This document shows positions 49,201 through 57,946 of a stretch of 64,000 bases of DNA, in pieces. The stretch is from assembly GCA_949358305.1 (NCBI GenBank), contig OX442317.1, forward strand, positions 3,104,186 through 3,168,185. The letters are read 5' to 3'. Below the pieces are notes generated by a model. The model ran no database searches. It saw nothing but the letters and a program-made list of their open reading frames with translations, and had not been told where the DNA came from. Origin of the DNA: Strigamia acuminata. Lineage: Eukaryota > Arthropoda > Chilopoda > Geophilomorpha > Linotaeniidae. Made by a program: the position numbers and the translations under genes. Within the stretch, counting starts at the first letter, position 1, and the number at the start of each line of letters is the position of its first letter.

Positions 49201-52200
49201 CGGCAGGAACTTGACCGTCAGCGGGCTCGCGACCGAGTGCATTGTGGACGCGCTCGAACCTGCCACGAGCTACCACTTGAGGTTGTACGCGAGAAATGAG
49301 ATCGGCACGAGCAAGGCGAGCAAACACATCGAAGTGACGACAAACATCGAAGGTGGGTGCATTTTTCCTTTCCTTTCGTTTTGGTTTTATTTTGGAGTAT
49401 TATTTTATTTTGCAGCTCCTGGAGGTCCGCCGATGGAGGTGCGAGTGGAGGCGGTCGATTCGACGTGTTTGAACGTTTATTGGAAGCCGCCGAGGTCGGA
49501 TTTGTGGCACGGCAAACTGACGGGATATAAGATCGCTTTCCGGCAACACGAAGTGAAAGAGACGCAGTTTCGCATTGTGCGCCTCGAAGATGAAGAGAAC
49601 GAGGCCGAGGAGTTTGTAATGCGGTTAACTCATTTGAAAAAGTTTACAAAGTATAGGGTCGTGGTGGCAGCTGTCAATCAAATGGGAGATGGACCCTTTT
49701 CGGATGACATTCTGGCTCGAACGGCGGAAGATGGTGACGATTGATTGGAATTTTGTTGCAAAGTTATTTGTGAAATTGTTTTGGTTTGTTGCAGTTCCGA
49801 GTCGGGCACCCGAAGGTTTGCAGTGCAGTCCGATTAGTTCGCAAGGTTTGTCCGTGTCGTGGGATCCGCCGCCGCCGAATTCGGTTCATGGACAACTGCA
49901 GGGATATAAAGTGCTGTACAAACCTGTAAGCGAATGGTATGGTGGGTAAAGGTTAGGTTTATTCTCTCTGAATGTTGCCTGTTTGCTCTTGATTTCTCAC
50001 GTTTGACATTCGTGTTGGAAGTGCATGATTTGTGAATAATTCCAGTGATTGATTGATTGCATTTTGGATTTATCTTTTTGTTTGTTTTTTCAGATGATGT
50101 GCCGACTGAGGTGAAAATCTCGCAAACTTGGAAGACTACGATACACGGGTTGGAGAAATATCAAAATTACAGTATTTACGTACTTGCCTTTACAAGAGTT
50201 GGAGACGGAGTAAGAAGCGAACCTGTATTTTGTCTCACCAGAGAAGATGGTAGGATATTTTTTTTTAATTAATTAATTAATTAATTAATTAATTAATTAA
50301 TTAATTAATTAATTAATTAATTAATATTTTTTGTGGTATTTTTCAGTGCCTGATGTGCCGGCTGCAATTAAAACACTCGTCGTTTCGGCAAGTGCTGTTC
50401 TCGTGGTTTGGAAGCCTCCGTTGAGAACAAATGGAGTTGTTACTAAATATGTGGTTTACATGAGAAATTCAGACCCCGAAAATGATGTAAATTTTTTCAC
50501 TCTCCTATTTATTCATTTGTCTGTTTAATTAATTTTTTTAAATAGGAAATTCGCAAATTTGTTGTCAGTAGTAACAAAACATTAATGTACGAAATTGGGA
50601 ACCTAAAAAAGAACCACCAGTACGAGTTTTGGGTCACTGCATCAACTTCAGTCGGTGAGGGAACCGCAACAAAACCTGTCACGCAAATTCCGTCTTCAAG
50701 AGGTAAAAAAAAAATATTAAAAAATAAAAATACAAAAAATAATTTTGTATTTAATTAGTGCCTGCTAAAATAGCGGCATTTGATGACACTGTGATAAGCC
50801 AGTGGCAGGAAAGCATCACTTTAGATTGCTATTCGGTCGGAAACCCAACACCACTAATCGAATGGCGATTAAAGTAAAAGCGCACTTCTTCATTCCTAAT
50901 TATCCAATTAATTCGTCCATAATTTTTATTTGTCTCCAACAGCAATGTACAAATTCAAGTAACGAAGAGGTTCGAAATCTTGCCGACAGGAGCGTTATTT
51001 ATTTCCCAATTACAAAATTCCGACGCGGGATTATACACTTGTCGCGTCCAGAATATTTACGCTTCGGACGCGGTTGTCTACACTCTTCGAGTTCAAGGTT
51101 CAACGACGAGCAAAACTTATTTGTGCACTCGATTAACTCTTAATTGGACAATGTTTGAACAGGGCCGCCGCAAGCGCCGCGTGTAACGTACTTAAAATCA
51201 ACATTCACTTCGATTAATGTCCAGTGGGAAGTGTCCGCGGACATCGGGAACCCGATCGAGGGCTACATCGTCTACTACAAACGAGACTTTGGCGAATGGG
51301 AGTCGGTGCAACTCGGGTCGGTCGAAGAGAGCTATTCGTTGGACGATTTGTGGTGCGGCACGAGGTACCAACTCTATATTGTTGCGTGGAATAAAGTTGG
51401 AATAGGAGAGGCGAATGAAATCAAAAGTATAAGAACGCAGGGGTCAGGTAGTGTGATTGTTTTGATTTTTTTTGTTGTTTTTGTTTTTTTTTTTGTTTTG
51501 TATTTTGTATTATTTCATTTATTTTCTCTTATTTGTAGCACCGGAGCTGCCGGATAAACAGAAACTGGTGCACGAGAATGTTTCGTCGATCGGGCTGAAT
51601 TTAAGCTCGTGGGAAAACGGCGGTTGTCCCATACTTTATTTCGTCGTCGAATACCAGCCGGTCAACCATCACGAGTGGATGTTGGTGTCGAATAACGTCA
51701 AGGTTCAGCAGTTTCTCATTCTCGATTTGGCACCGGCGACTAAATACGTGTTGCGAGTGACCGCTCACAACAGTGCCGGATCCACTGTAGGGGTCTACGA
51801 GTTCGTGACTAAACCACACGGAGGTAAATTCAAAAAAATCGCAGAAAAATCACAGAAAATGCACAAAAAATCGCAGAAAAATGCGCAAAAATCGCAGAAA
51901 AATGCCAAAAAATTCCTGAAAAATGCACAAAAAAATCACAGAAAAATCGCACAAAAATGCACAAAAAATCGCACGAAAATGCCGAAAAATCGCAGAAAAA
52001 TGCCAAAAATCCCTGACAAATGCAGAAAAAATGCCAGAAAAATATGCCAGAAAAATGCAAAAAAAAAGTGACGGAAAATGCACAAAAAATCTCCGAAAAT
52101 GCAAAATTAAATCCCAGAAAAATTCACAATTTTTTTTTTAAATATCAATTTTGTTGTTGTTTTATTTGCAGTGGATATTTTGGACGACGACACGAATGAA

Positions 52201-53395
52201 ACGAGCACGAATTCGACGTTTTATTTAGACGTAAACATCACTTTTCCAATCGCAGCATTACTCTCGTTTTTGATAGCCGCATCCGTGTGCATCATTTGTT
52301 GCAGGAGGTATAGAGGAAACAACTCCGTCGAAGGTTCAGGTAACAAGCACCAGTCGTAGACGCCACGTGAGCCAATTAATAAATCAATTAATAATTGTAC
52401 ATTCCAGACGGCTGTGGATCTGAACCAAAACGTTACGAGGCGAGATACGTAGTCAACGGGGATAAAAAGTCATGTATACTCGGAAATGAAGTAGACAAAG
52501 GAAGTTTCACGTGTTTGTTAGTCAACCCCGAAGGTGCCGATTCTTCTTCCGGAAACACTCCGCGAAATGCAAAAAGAGGTAAAAAAAAATAAAAAAAATA
52601 AAAAAATTGATTTGAATTTAATTAATTGAAATTTGTGCATTTAGTCGCGCCGAGAGGAGAAATCCAACCGTACGCAACGTACCAATTACCGGAATGTTGC
52701 ACCGATGCATTTACTCCGGAGGATTGGAAGCGATTTGAAATCTATAATCCGGGCCATGTACCTATGAGAGCCGTGCGAGACTAGCCGAAATGGTGGAAAT
52801 AAATGCGATTTAATTATTGTTTTTTTTGTTTAGGTAATGGCAAGTTGTGCCTATCCACAAGTACGAAAGGAAAGAGAGTGTATCGTGGGCGCTGAGAGCT
52901 CCGACGAGCAAGTTTCAGAATACGCGAGTCCAGTGCGTAGCTCCGACACTAGTGATTCAACATCGGGTACTAATCCCCACAACGACGCAGAAATGGTGAC
53001 TAGAATAGTGCGGCAAATGCCAAAGCCCAGAAAACCGGGGAAACGAGCTAAAGGTGCTTTTTAGTTGATAAAATTGAAATTTTGAGATAGTTACGACAAT
53101 TCTGCCGCTAGGAGTTGACAATGTGTGTTTTTATATTTGTTTAGTGCCTGATTTAATTTATCGGCGCCACGTCGAGTGGCGACCGGTGAACATGGGGGGT
53201 CCGAGCGACGGTGGGCAAGCGATTCGAATACCCAGACCGTGGCTGGAGAGACCCACAGCGCCGGAAGAAACCGTGGAAACGACTTTTAGTTTTTTAGACA
53301 ATATGGCGTCGTCTCAAGAATCGACGGAGACGAAGCACGACAGCGACGAGCGACTAACTAACTCCACCGATTCCAAGCTGCACTTCACGCACTAA
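25250..53395 (+). CDS. Dscam: Dscam-type cell adhesion molecule (complete)
   Basis: Exons: 25250-25334, 39033-39347, 39925-40089, 41171-41326, 41405-41522, 43145-43323, 43613-43879, 43970-44269, 45185-45295, 45649-45807, 47034-47321, 47531-47818, 48298-48594, 48694-48841, 48904-49352, 49416-49733, 49795-49941, 50094-50249, 50347-50486, 50546-50702, 50759-50873, 50943-51097, 51163-51447, 51539-51823, 52172-52339, 52408-52578, 52645-52757 (or 52772), 52834-53053 and 53145-53395. The sum is 6006 nt in frame, 2001 residues (1905 with one Ig7). Order: signal peptide, Ig1-6, two Ig7 variants, Ig8-9, FN1-4, Ig10, FN5-6, transmembrane helix ([20 protein letters not shown]), tail with YATYQLPEC. This is the canonical Dscam order; Ig1 ([12 protein letters not shown]) and Ig2 ([17 protein letters not shown]) match closely. 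Known Dscams mediate homophilic recognition between neurites. The first intron (25335-39032) hosts an LTR element in the same orientation. Confidence 0.96.
25335..27388. other. Dscam intron 1, 5' part
   Basis: AT-rich, with (ATTTT)n at about 25828-25863 and an X-box-like site at 25545-25558. No exon recognised. Confidence 0.6.
27389..28504 (+). repeat. 5' long terminal repeat
   Basis: A poly(A) signal AATAAA sits at 28337-28342. A 24-bp segment, CTTGCCAAGCAGCCATTGTT and 4 more bases, is duplicated at 27858 and 27894. A GAGAGCGAGCG-rich tandem array spans about 28115-28225. Hairpins lie near each end: TAGTGACC/GGTCACTA at 27391-27411 and AAATTTCACTAT/ATAGTGAAATTT at 28463-28492. An X-box-like palindrome GGTTGCCAGGGCAACC is at 27522-27537. 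The poly(A) signal position suggests that R/U5 begins in the last 200 bp. Confidence 0.95.
28505..28765 (+). promoter_or_regulatory. Retroelement leader with PBS-like site
   Basis: Directly after the LTR comes CTTGGGGGCCTGGGCC. A primer-binding site normally starts TGG and pairs with a tRNA 3' end. The TGGGGGC here equals the start of tRNA-Pro-type sites, but the following bases diverge, so the primer is unassigned. The leader also carries a purine run AAAAAAGGGGGAAAATGG at 28671-28688, resembling the terminal polypurine tract. Confidence 0.55.
28766..33133 (+). CDS. Retroelement ORF, 1455 codons, unknown function
   Basis: One uninterrupted frame from an ATG in a good context (AACATCATG) to a stop 36 bp before the 3' LTR. 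The protein is highly charged and rich in Lys, Glu, Gln, Ser and Asn. Residues about 170-277 hold at least five copies of an RNES(R/H)Y unit spaced 20-30 residues. A Cys cluster ([10 protein letters not shown], then Cys 13 further on) lies at about 325-348, followed by CYCH. A second repeat type, SP(T/V)xLx(L/F)xEV, occurs near 357, 527 and 578. The stretch [20 protein letters not shown] at about 410-430 looks like a coiled coil. There is no D(S/T)G protease context, YxDD box, CCHC knuckle or integrase HHCC/DDE pattern. It may be a very diverged Gag-like protein or a captured gene. The coding strand is strikingly A-rich. I do not recognise it. Confidence 0.85.
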   Translation: MSDHHKKQVQRPTMEVQQSSLRLKRYSLPPHLGLLHHTEDMSSPIAIKNTDDRKHSKIVQRDQENFFQDFTIKMADHQLQASQSRSGTLTIHKTRQSRDKNEMRHSSSPQNYQRRCDQRDQDIPKYDIRYDNRNDSGLDSRSEVNQRKEEHGPSTSREHSLKDDFRQYEDFQSRNESHYRDKECQQEDSHSRNESRYCCESRQRENSDPRNESHYHDEICHRSESRFKNNSRPNEDSNQRNESRYQDEARQKSESHFKDKACQQNEYGYSYRNESYNFGSPANAIKEQEFVLKQTDESLAKSPSSSQESVDLTMQTVQSPKQCVPRATCQKCLLLNRARFSPSCRTDLTQLKRIISPTRLKLREVQDRMLDITHEACYCHINEPMSHEEYAAWIAAANDRDQRRECYRLEEQKLQEQLLVEERKERETKLDNKLAQIRMELEIRETQNKFEANKVQSRRHYVSRTTSPVRSLSENVKSIPRSKSDLTKLLFEEPIEITEERGCLIKADKKTSTRKSVDSTALSAVRSPTRLKLQEVRRRLQTETRDSPAETKRQSRDDQKILRYGTSAEVTTRKRHNSPVDLRFSEVAKKLSLPVAMDAVKKALKRLSTSGEETETMSESRKSLILEMKTFSINFAKKTPSEKMEKIDSFNQALVVEGKTMESSLHVENENFRKASPPAQEDAKKSKPDPQELRYMAHSRCPPVRNTASVMHQSKVEQSITDSTGNAVKRGNDDTKYGRDNYQTSTPAQKKMLFDVMDKQNLQQPDDIRMSTANRELGQTQVDTCMAGWPNENDRHHQRSINFENFNDQKTAIDGRQQKEKSVQSAEDTRHAEGTQGVESDKITQSASKSDKMQAHKNAQPLQDTQNSDDKKNQDDAQIAEKIIESDTENLIFENLEENPLLFPKSVDFETDEQVQPFPKKGGRVMEKEKKNQNSSRNPRKSENKCLVRETKIVRKQLRKVIKRLTDNVMLQDSTFSPKLCRQNSEWPSKYFIVALKNILENITSEDLQEVKILIKNCYQRLDLANETQDTKEKVEKLPKKRIQAKQQLIQLEERSEVKLVETIQTSGDTRSEHENEKPLQTDDYKMLCSKQHTNTGLKGRPENQDCQVLTSIGQIEKQGPRPTEKENRILEKTLQRIDLKQHNTQSIELPKFAASSITTENISKINLLEKQPNQIIQVDQHFMESSEVKTAMKLSYASYTESTDLQKHIVSAVAIGNKSKINFSDTVKKSDCSNSDSRATVPTTVTIKSTSEGKQPVASFLLEEFRIQHVDLPNTQPEIQKQWLEIEKIAGNKITLMESKKPLNFEATNASAVQQQLVATTPEMNVKTQNDRADSGKVLEDACSKSFEHTTEDQLPIQVNWTGQLKEYAGRSGWQDFSPGSRTTVAITGQNQSVTTRNDPTKSQGELMQVNQPARLNSGLSRAKIDQTRGLPKILKSESDIPVMDFASGYDDEV
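31522..31536 (+). promoter_or_regulatory. Central polypurine tract candidate
   Basis: AAAAAAGGGGGGAAG inside the ORF contains the same 14 bases as the tract beside the 3' LTR (33156-33169). Central tracts serve as second plus-strand priming sites in lentiviruses and some yeast elements. That role is inferred here from sequence identity. Confidence 0.5.
33156..33169 (+). promoter_or_regulatory. 3' polypurine tract
   Basis: AAAAAGGGGGGAAG directly abuts the TG of the 3' LTR, the required position for plus-strand DNA priming in LTR retroelements. Confidence 0.9.
33170..34285 (+). repeat. 3' long terminal repeat
   Basis: Same length as the 5' LTR and the same sequence throughout where compared. 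Its poly(A) signal at 34118-34123 is the likely 3' end signal for element transcripts, and could also truncate Dscam pre-mRNA because it is in sense orientation within intron 1. Confidence 0.95.
35188..35346. mobile_element. MITE-like element, copy C of the TGCATT-rich family
   Basis: Imperfect terminal inverted repeats pair ATTCCATATGGTTTTAAAAT at the left with the complement of GTATTTTTGAACCGTGTGGG at the right. The interior has TTGCATTTGAAAATGCATT. It aligns with copy B at 44402-44850 along most of its length. The target duplication is not clear (possibly TA/TAT). Confidence 0.5.
36072..36085 (+). promoter_or_regulatory. X-box-like site in Dscam intron 1
   Basis: GTTGCCATGGAAAC fits the RFX X-box consensus closely. 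No other evidence of function. Confidence 0.3.
36420..36649. repeat. Minisatellite with 32-bp units
   Basis: Four near-perfect copies of GCGAGATTGGACAAGATTAG plus 12 bases run from 36512 to 36639. They are preceded by looser GAGATTTGCTGCGAGGTTGG units. Lies in Dscam intron 1. Confidence 0.93.
38235..38622. repeat. Minisatellite with about 26-bp units (GATGCAAAATTTTGGATTTT)
   Basis: About 15 irregular copies, each with a TTTTTAAA(A)CGATGC link. Near the 3' end of Dscam intron 1. Confidence 0.93.
40120..40530. repeat. Minisatellite with about 31-bp units in the intron between the Ig2 half-exons
   Basis: Roughly 12 copies of a unit containing ATCCAACAAAAATGCATTTT and TATGTGC. The copies grade into AGCCCGACAAAAATGAATTA variants at the right end. 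Confidence 0.9.
41968..42200. mobile_element. Foldback MITE-like element with about 94-bp arms
   Basis: The left arm from GGCAAATGGCGGACGATTGA pairs with a right arm ending GTCCGCTATTTGCC. Both arms contain GTTATAACTATAGTTCAATT and its complement, and the spacer is about 40 bp. Arm divergence is modest (several substitutions), indicating age. Target duplication not resolved. Confidence 0.75.
42418..42560. repeat. 143-bp hairpin with about 40-bp arms
   Basis: GTTTCCTAATGCAG...ACAACAACTGTTGT on the left pairs with ACAACAGTTGTTGT...CTGCATTAGGAAAC on the right. The arms contain a nested self-palindrome (ACAACAACTGTTGT) and end in a perfect 14-bp match. The loop is about 60 bp. It could be a MITE or a long pre-miRNA-like transcript fold, read in the Dscam sense. 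Confidence 0.7.
44331..44410 (+). mobile_element. SINE body fragment
   Basis: CCAACTGGGTTTTCTGTGGT and TTTTCCCAGTTCTCGGAGCA match the body of the 5S-headed SINE at 12358-12420. The 5S-like head is absent, so this is a truncated copy. It lies in the Dscam intron between Ig5 and Ig6. Confidence 0.6.
44402..44850. mobile_element. MITE-like element, copy B of the TGCATT-rich family
   Basis: The left end (TTCAAAAATATACTTTACAA) and right end (GTATTTTTGTACCATATGGG) correspond to the ends of copy C at 35188. The middle repeats ATGCATT motifs and is longer than in copy C, suggesting an internal insertion or a longer parent. Confidence 0.45.
47034..47321 (+). CDS. Dscam: Dscam Ig7 exon, variant a
   Basis: 288 nt, phase 1 at both ends. 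Encodes a full Ig domain beginning [10 protein letters not shown], with cysteines in QCVLSEGD and NYTCVATN and the WLKD tryptophan. It is one of two paralogous, equal-length exons 209 bp apart. Preceded by a pyrimidine-rich tract and CAG, followed by GTAAAA. Confidence 0.95.
47531..47818 (+). CDS. Dscam: Dscam Ig7 exon, variant b
   Basis: 288 nt, phase 1 at both ends. Begins [10 protein letters not shown], with [16 protein letters not shown] and [10 protein letters not shown]. It keeps about half of the residues of variant a at matching positions. Because phases are equal, splicing either one, or both, keeps the frame. One-of-two choice is the usual behaviour of Ig7 exon sets in Dscam; only transcripts can show which happens here. 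Confidence 0.95.
50265..50325. repeat. (TTAA)15 microsatellite in a Dscam intron
   Basis: A pure self-complementary tetranucleotide run that occupies most of the 97-bp intron between the second FN3 exon and FN4. It ends about 20 bp before the acceptor. Confidence 0.97.
51830..52130. repeat. AAAAATCGCAGAAAAATGC minisatellite in a Dscam intron
   Basis: Irregular 18-24-bp A-rich units filling nearly all of the intron between FN6 and the transmembrane exon. Frames running through it are artefacts. Confidence 0.9.
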
Positions 53396-53586
53396 TTAAA
53401 TTGAACCAAAGGTACGTGCAATTAAGGAGAAAAGGTGGAGAAAAACTAATGAAATTTGCACATTTGAAGGCGGTGTTCCGTGTGTTTGACGACGGCGTCG
53501 CGCAAAACGAAGCGAAGAAGCAAAAACGAGTACAAATTTAAACTTATGGCGTATTCTAGGCGTAGTTTTGACGCAAATGTAGCGTA

Positions 53587-53592
53587 TTTATT
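53587..53592 (-). terminator. Candidate AP-3 beta poly(A) signal
   Basis: TTTATT on the plus strand, AATAAA on the minus strand, 211 bp beyond the AP-3 beta stop. It lies inside the presumed Dscam 3' UTR, so the two messages would overlap by roughly 190 nt. Confidence 0.55.
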
Positions 53593-53739
53593 TTTTTGTT
53601 CCTCGTTTCTTGTGTTCATTTTGTGTGAAATTAACTGAAAAGTGCTCAAATTCGCGCATGTCCGAGTGTTTTTCTTGAGTCTGGCTAGTGATTTACTACT
53701 AGAAACAAATCTCAGGTGATGAAAGAACGCAAATCTCCA

Positions 53740-53745
53740 AATAAA
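53740..53745 (+). terminator. Candidate Dscam poly(A) signal
   Basis: AATAAA 345 bp after the Dscam stop and only 58 bp before the stop of the convergent AP-3 beta gene. I saw no earlier canonical hexamer. Confidence 0.6.
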
Positions 53746-53802
53746 CGTTATTTAATCAAATCCTCACAATTGATTCATTTACTAACCGTAACAACACTCT
53801 GA

Positions 53803-56800
53803 TTACATCAAAGCTGATTTAATCTCCTTGAGTAACATGGATCCAATCACCATTTTTTCACAATTAACGATCACGCCCACTTTGTTGTTGTCCAATATGC
53901 GAAGCGATAACAACACTAACACACGCGACGACAACGTCTGAGCTGCATATCTGTTGAATGTCAACCAAGATCCAAGATTAATTAATTCATTTTACATTTT
54001 CCGTGTGTTCTTTTCAATTTACCTTTGAACCGTCGAATTGGGCTCGATCGGTTCCACTCTGTGCACGTTTGCAACCTCGCACACCCTTTTCCTTAACACT
54101 ATCTCGTCTTTGTAATTGGGATTCAACTCGCACGTCGCCATGTTTTCTGTCATTCCCTTCAACTTATCTAAATCATAAACAATTCGTTTTTGTTTAGTTA
54201 TTTATTTAGCGTCAACACTGCATCGTTTATTCCCAAAAAAATGCATTTCTAGAGGCAGAAAAATCAATTTCTGCACTAAAACGAGCTTGAAATTGCATTT
54301 TTTCGAGTAAAACGAGGCAGACGTGTTTGTTTTTAAAATTACTTTGCTGCACTACGAAATCCGAGTCGGTAATGCTGACAGGTTGTAACAGTTCGCCAAC
54401 CGGAGCACCGATGCTGACACTAAATTTGGCCTCGCTAGTGCAAATCTCGAAGTTGGCCGGCTGAGTGGTGTCGTTGAAATCGATGCCGATCGTCACCGAA
54501 GCGCTCGCCTTCGTCGCGAGCGATTCTATTATCAAACGCGAGGATTCAATTTCAATTACTCGAGAAGAAAAGAAAAGAAAAGAAGAAAAGCGATATCGAA
54601 TTTTACCCATTTCAGGACTGACGTGCATTTCCATTCCGAGCGGTAAGTTCTGTTGACCCGTTCGAATATTTTTAATCTCCGCGTCGCTGTTGTTGGTCAA
54701 CGTTATTTCAATCGACACCATTTTCGGTGAGTACAAATGCGGGTTGCGCGTAAAACGATACGTGGCCGCCAAACCACCGCCCACGATGCTGTTCAACAAA
54801 TCGTATTTCTTCATCGGAATGTGCAGCGGCGTATAAATCTGAACAAAAACAAAACAAAAACGTAAAATTTCCTTTAAAATTCTCAATTTTTCAAGTTTTA
54901 CTGGTGAAAAGAGCGGATTCAATGGAGTTTTCGCTGTCGCGCTCGAAAGCATCGGCGTCAATAACGTGGACAAAGGCGGAAATGACGTTGTTCCAGGTTG
55001 CAATGGCATCGCAACTAATTTTTCAAATAAGAAAAATTAAAAATTAATTTTCAAATTGTAAAAAAACAAACCAAAAACAACTAACTATCGTCCAATTCCA
55101 ATAACAAATCGACATTATTCTTGTGTTTCGGTGCCTGTTGCACCTTCGTTTCGCCCGCACTTCCGCTACTCTCGTCATCCTCGTCCTCGCTCTCGCTGGA
55201 CGACTCGTCATCGAAACTCTCTTCGGACGAACTCTTCTTCACCTGTTTGTCCGCAATCTTCTTCTTCTTCTTATTCTTCGTTTTCTCTTTCTCCGACTCG
55301 CTCGCGCTCGCGCTCCCACTCCCGCTCTCGCTGCTCGACGATTTCTCGCTGTCCGAATCGCTGTCGTCGCTCGACGACTCCGAGTCCGAGCTGCTGTCGC
55401 TCGGCGACGAGCCGCTCTCGGAATAAAAGGACCTCTTTTTCTTCTTGGCCACTCGCGCCGACTCGGTCCAGGGGATTTGCATCTCGACGTTCCGCACGTT
55501 GGTGTCGGGCGCCACGTCGGGATAATCGGGCAAATCGTTGTAACCGACCGCTTTGGCGTTGATCAAATGCGAGAGCGAGCCCAGCTGGTACTGGTCGCGG
55601 TCCTTGAACATGGACTCGAGCACCGGAGCCGGTTTGGACGAGAGGAAGATTTTCTTCGCGTATTTGCTCAAGTGATTCTCCTTATCCCCAGCAGGGAAGA
55701 TGAATTGGCGCAGGAATCGCGCGCGGTCCCGGATGTCGTAGTTGACGTCGTACTTGGCCAAATTGAACACGTACTGCACGAGGAGTTTGGTCTGCTTCGA
55801 GTTGGTGAGGAATAATTTGGTGGCCAAATTGAGGATTTGCAGCTTCACGATGTCCTCTTCGTGCACGAACGTTTTGGCCATTTTGCGCAGCACGTCAGGC
55901 GCAATCCTGGGCACAACGCGGTCCGAATATTCTCCCAGTAGCCACAGGATCGACGCTCTGGCCATGGGGACAGTAATGGAATCGACTAAACGCGCCATGT
56001 TTGTGATTATTTCCTTGTGCTCCGAGGGTTGCATCTGAAGCAATTTTTTGATCACCACGACACTTTCGGCGACCACCGTTTCTGCAAGTAACAAATCAAA
56101 AATTGTTAAATTATTATTATTTTTTTCTTCTTTTGATTCCTTACCCTCCCTGTTAGACATGAGGCTCACTAAGCCGCTCAGACACGGGTCGGTCACTTCG
56201 CTGATGGTGCTCGCGCAACGTCCGATGGCTTGGATAGTGGCTGCGACAAACTCCTTGTCCGAATTCGATACGTATGTTTGGAATTCCCGCAAAATGATGG
56301 ATATGTTCGTTTCGGTCGCCAGATTCGTCAAAATTTCCAACTGCGAAAATGCAAAATTGAAAAGAAATTCCAAAGAATTCAACGTTTCTCACTTTGAGTA
56401 GTTTGATGTGAGTCGGATCGCTCGTTCGGACGAAAAAACTCTTCAAATACGGTTCGAACATTCCCTTTCTTATGGTGGACATGGTGGCGATGTTGCTCAA
56501 GACGACGGATTGCACTTCTCTATGATTGCGCAGAAGACGCACCAAAGCTTTGGCGACCAGGATCACTTCGGACTTTGGTGCCAAGTGATGATAGAGCTGA
56601 GCAACCGCCATAACGACCTGAAATTACAACCGAAAAAATGTAAAAACCACCGAAATTGAATTCAACTCAATTTCCCAGCTTCTTACGGATGCATTTCGAC
56701 TTTGAAGCAGCGGTTTCGTGTTCCGCAACAACAACCGGTGGTCAGAATCCATCACGTGCTGCTTGCTCGAGTGACTCGAACTCACTCTTTCGTCGTCGTC

Positions 56801-57946
56801 ATCGTCGTAGAACGGCTGCTCGCCCACATCCTCACCCGCCTGACCAAAAAACAAACAAACAAACAATTATTTCGTCAATTAAATCAATTAATTAATTAAT
56901 TTCAAACTACTTCTTTGTTAGGATCGACGAATTGAGTGCGTGCATAGCGAGTCAACATGTTCATGATGACCACTTGCCCCCATTCCTCGACATCCACCAA
57001 CAAATTGCACAGTTTTCGGTAATTTTTGTGCACCAAATCGATTCTTTCGGGACAAACTTCTTCGAACGACATCACCGCACTCCCCACGACCAAAGTCGTT
57101 TTATCGGACAACAATTTCTCGATAACTTCGATTAGTTGGTCCTTTTGTTCCGGATCGAGACTAAAAAAAGGAGAGAAAAATCGTTCAAATCGATATTTGT
57201 ACGTCTAATTTGCAATATTTACCTGTACAACTTGGGAATCGCGTGCGCGGCAGTTTTGCGAACGTACGGCGACATGTCGTTCACCGAATCTTTAATCGCT
57301 AACATCATAATGGGAACGATCACGGGCACTCTGATGCTCGACAACACGCGCAAAGCGCTCGCCCTAATCAACTGATTCGGATCCTTCAAGAAAATTCATC
57401 GATAGTAATTCAAATTCAACATTTAAAACCATTATTTCCGTCTACTTTTAATGCTCTTTGGAAGGTGCTGATGGACAACAGCGCCAAATCTTGTTGTTCT
57501 TCTCCGTAGCGGACCAAATACACGTAAACCAGCTTCTTCACCTCAATATTCTTCGACACAACGTTCTTAACGACCGCTGGGAACAAGTCGGATGCGTCTT
57601 TACCCTTCGCGACCATCTGCAATTTGACATTTTTGCAATTTTAACACATTTTTTTCAATATTTTCATCAAATTTTCGACATTTCGCGCGTTGTACGGCGC
57701 TTTACCCCTATGATCCGCTTCATGGCTTCCAGTTTGAGTCCGTCTTTATTGCTATCCAGCATCGTTTTCAAGTCTTCGTGCCTGGAAAATTAATTTTTTT
57801 AGGTTTTTCGTTTCTTTTTCGGCGATTTGTTGATATTACTTTTTGAAATCGCTGGCAAAAAAGCTCCCGGATGCTGGATCGCTCGAAAATTCATTTTCCC
57901 CGGCCGACGGGGGTCTCTCGTTGGCGTAGGATCCGTTATTAGACAT
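53803..57946 (-). CDS. AP3B1: AP-3 complex subunit beta (complete)
   Basis: Minus-strand exons in order: 57946-57840, 57781-57706, 57616-57446, 57383-57223, 57160-56911, 56839-56687, 56617-56393, 56340-56145, 56081-55086, 55014-54902, 54838-54607, 54558-54343, 54167-54023 and 53950-53803. All phases agree; 1062 residues, near the vertebrate length. AP-3 sorts cargo from endosomes to lysosomes and related organelles. The N-terminal trunk is strongly conserved ([40 protein letters not shown]). A Ser/Glu/Asp- and Lys-rich hinge follows (exon 9), with a clathrin-box-like LLELD in [12 protein letters not shown]. The ear domain ends [20 protein letters not shown], typical of this subunit. Head-to-head with TBCA and tail-to-tail with Dscam. 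The symbol is by homology; invertebrates often have a single copy (ruby in flies). Confidence 0.96.
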
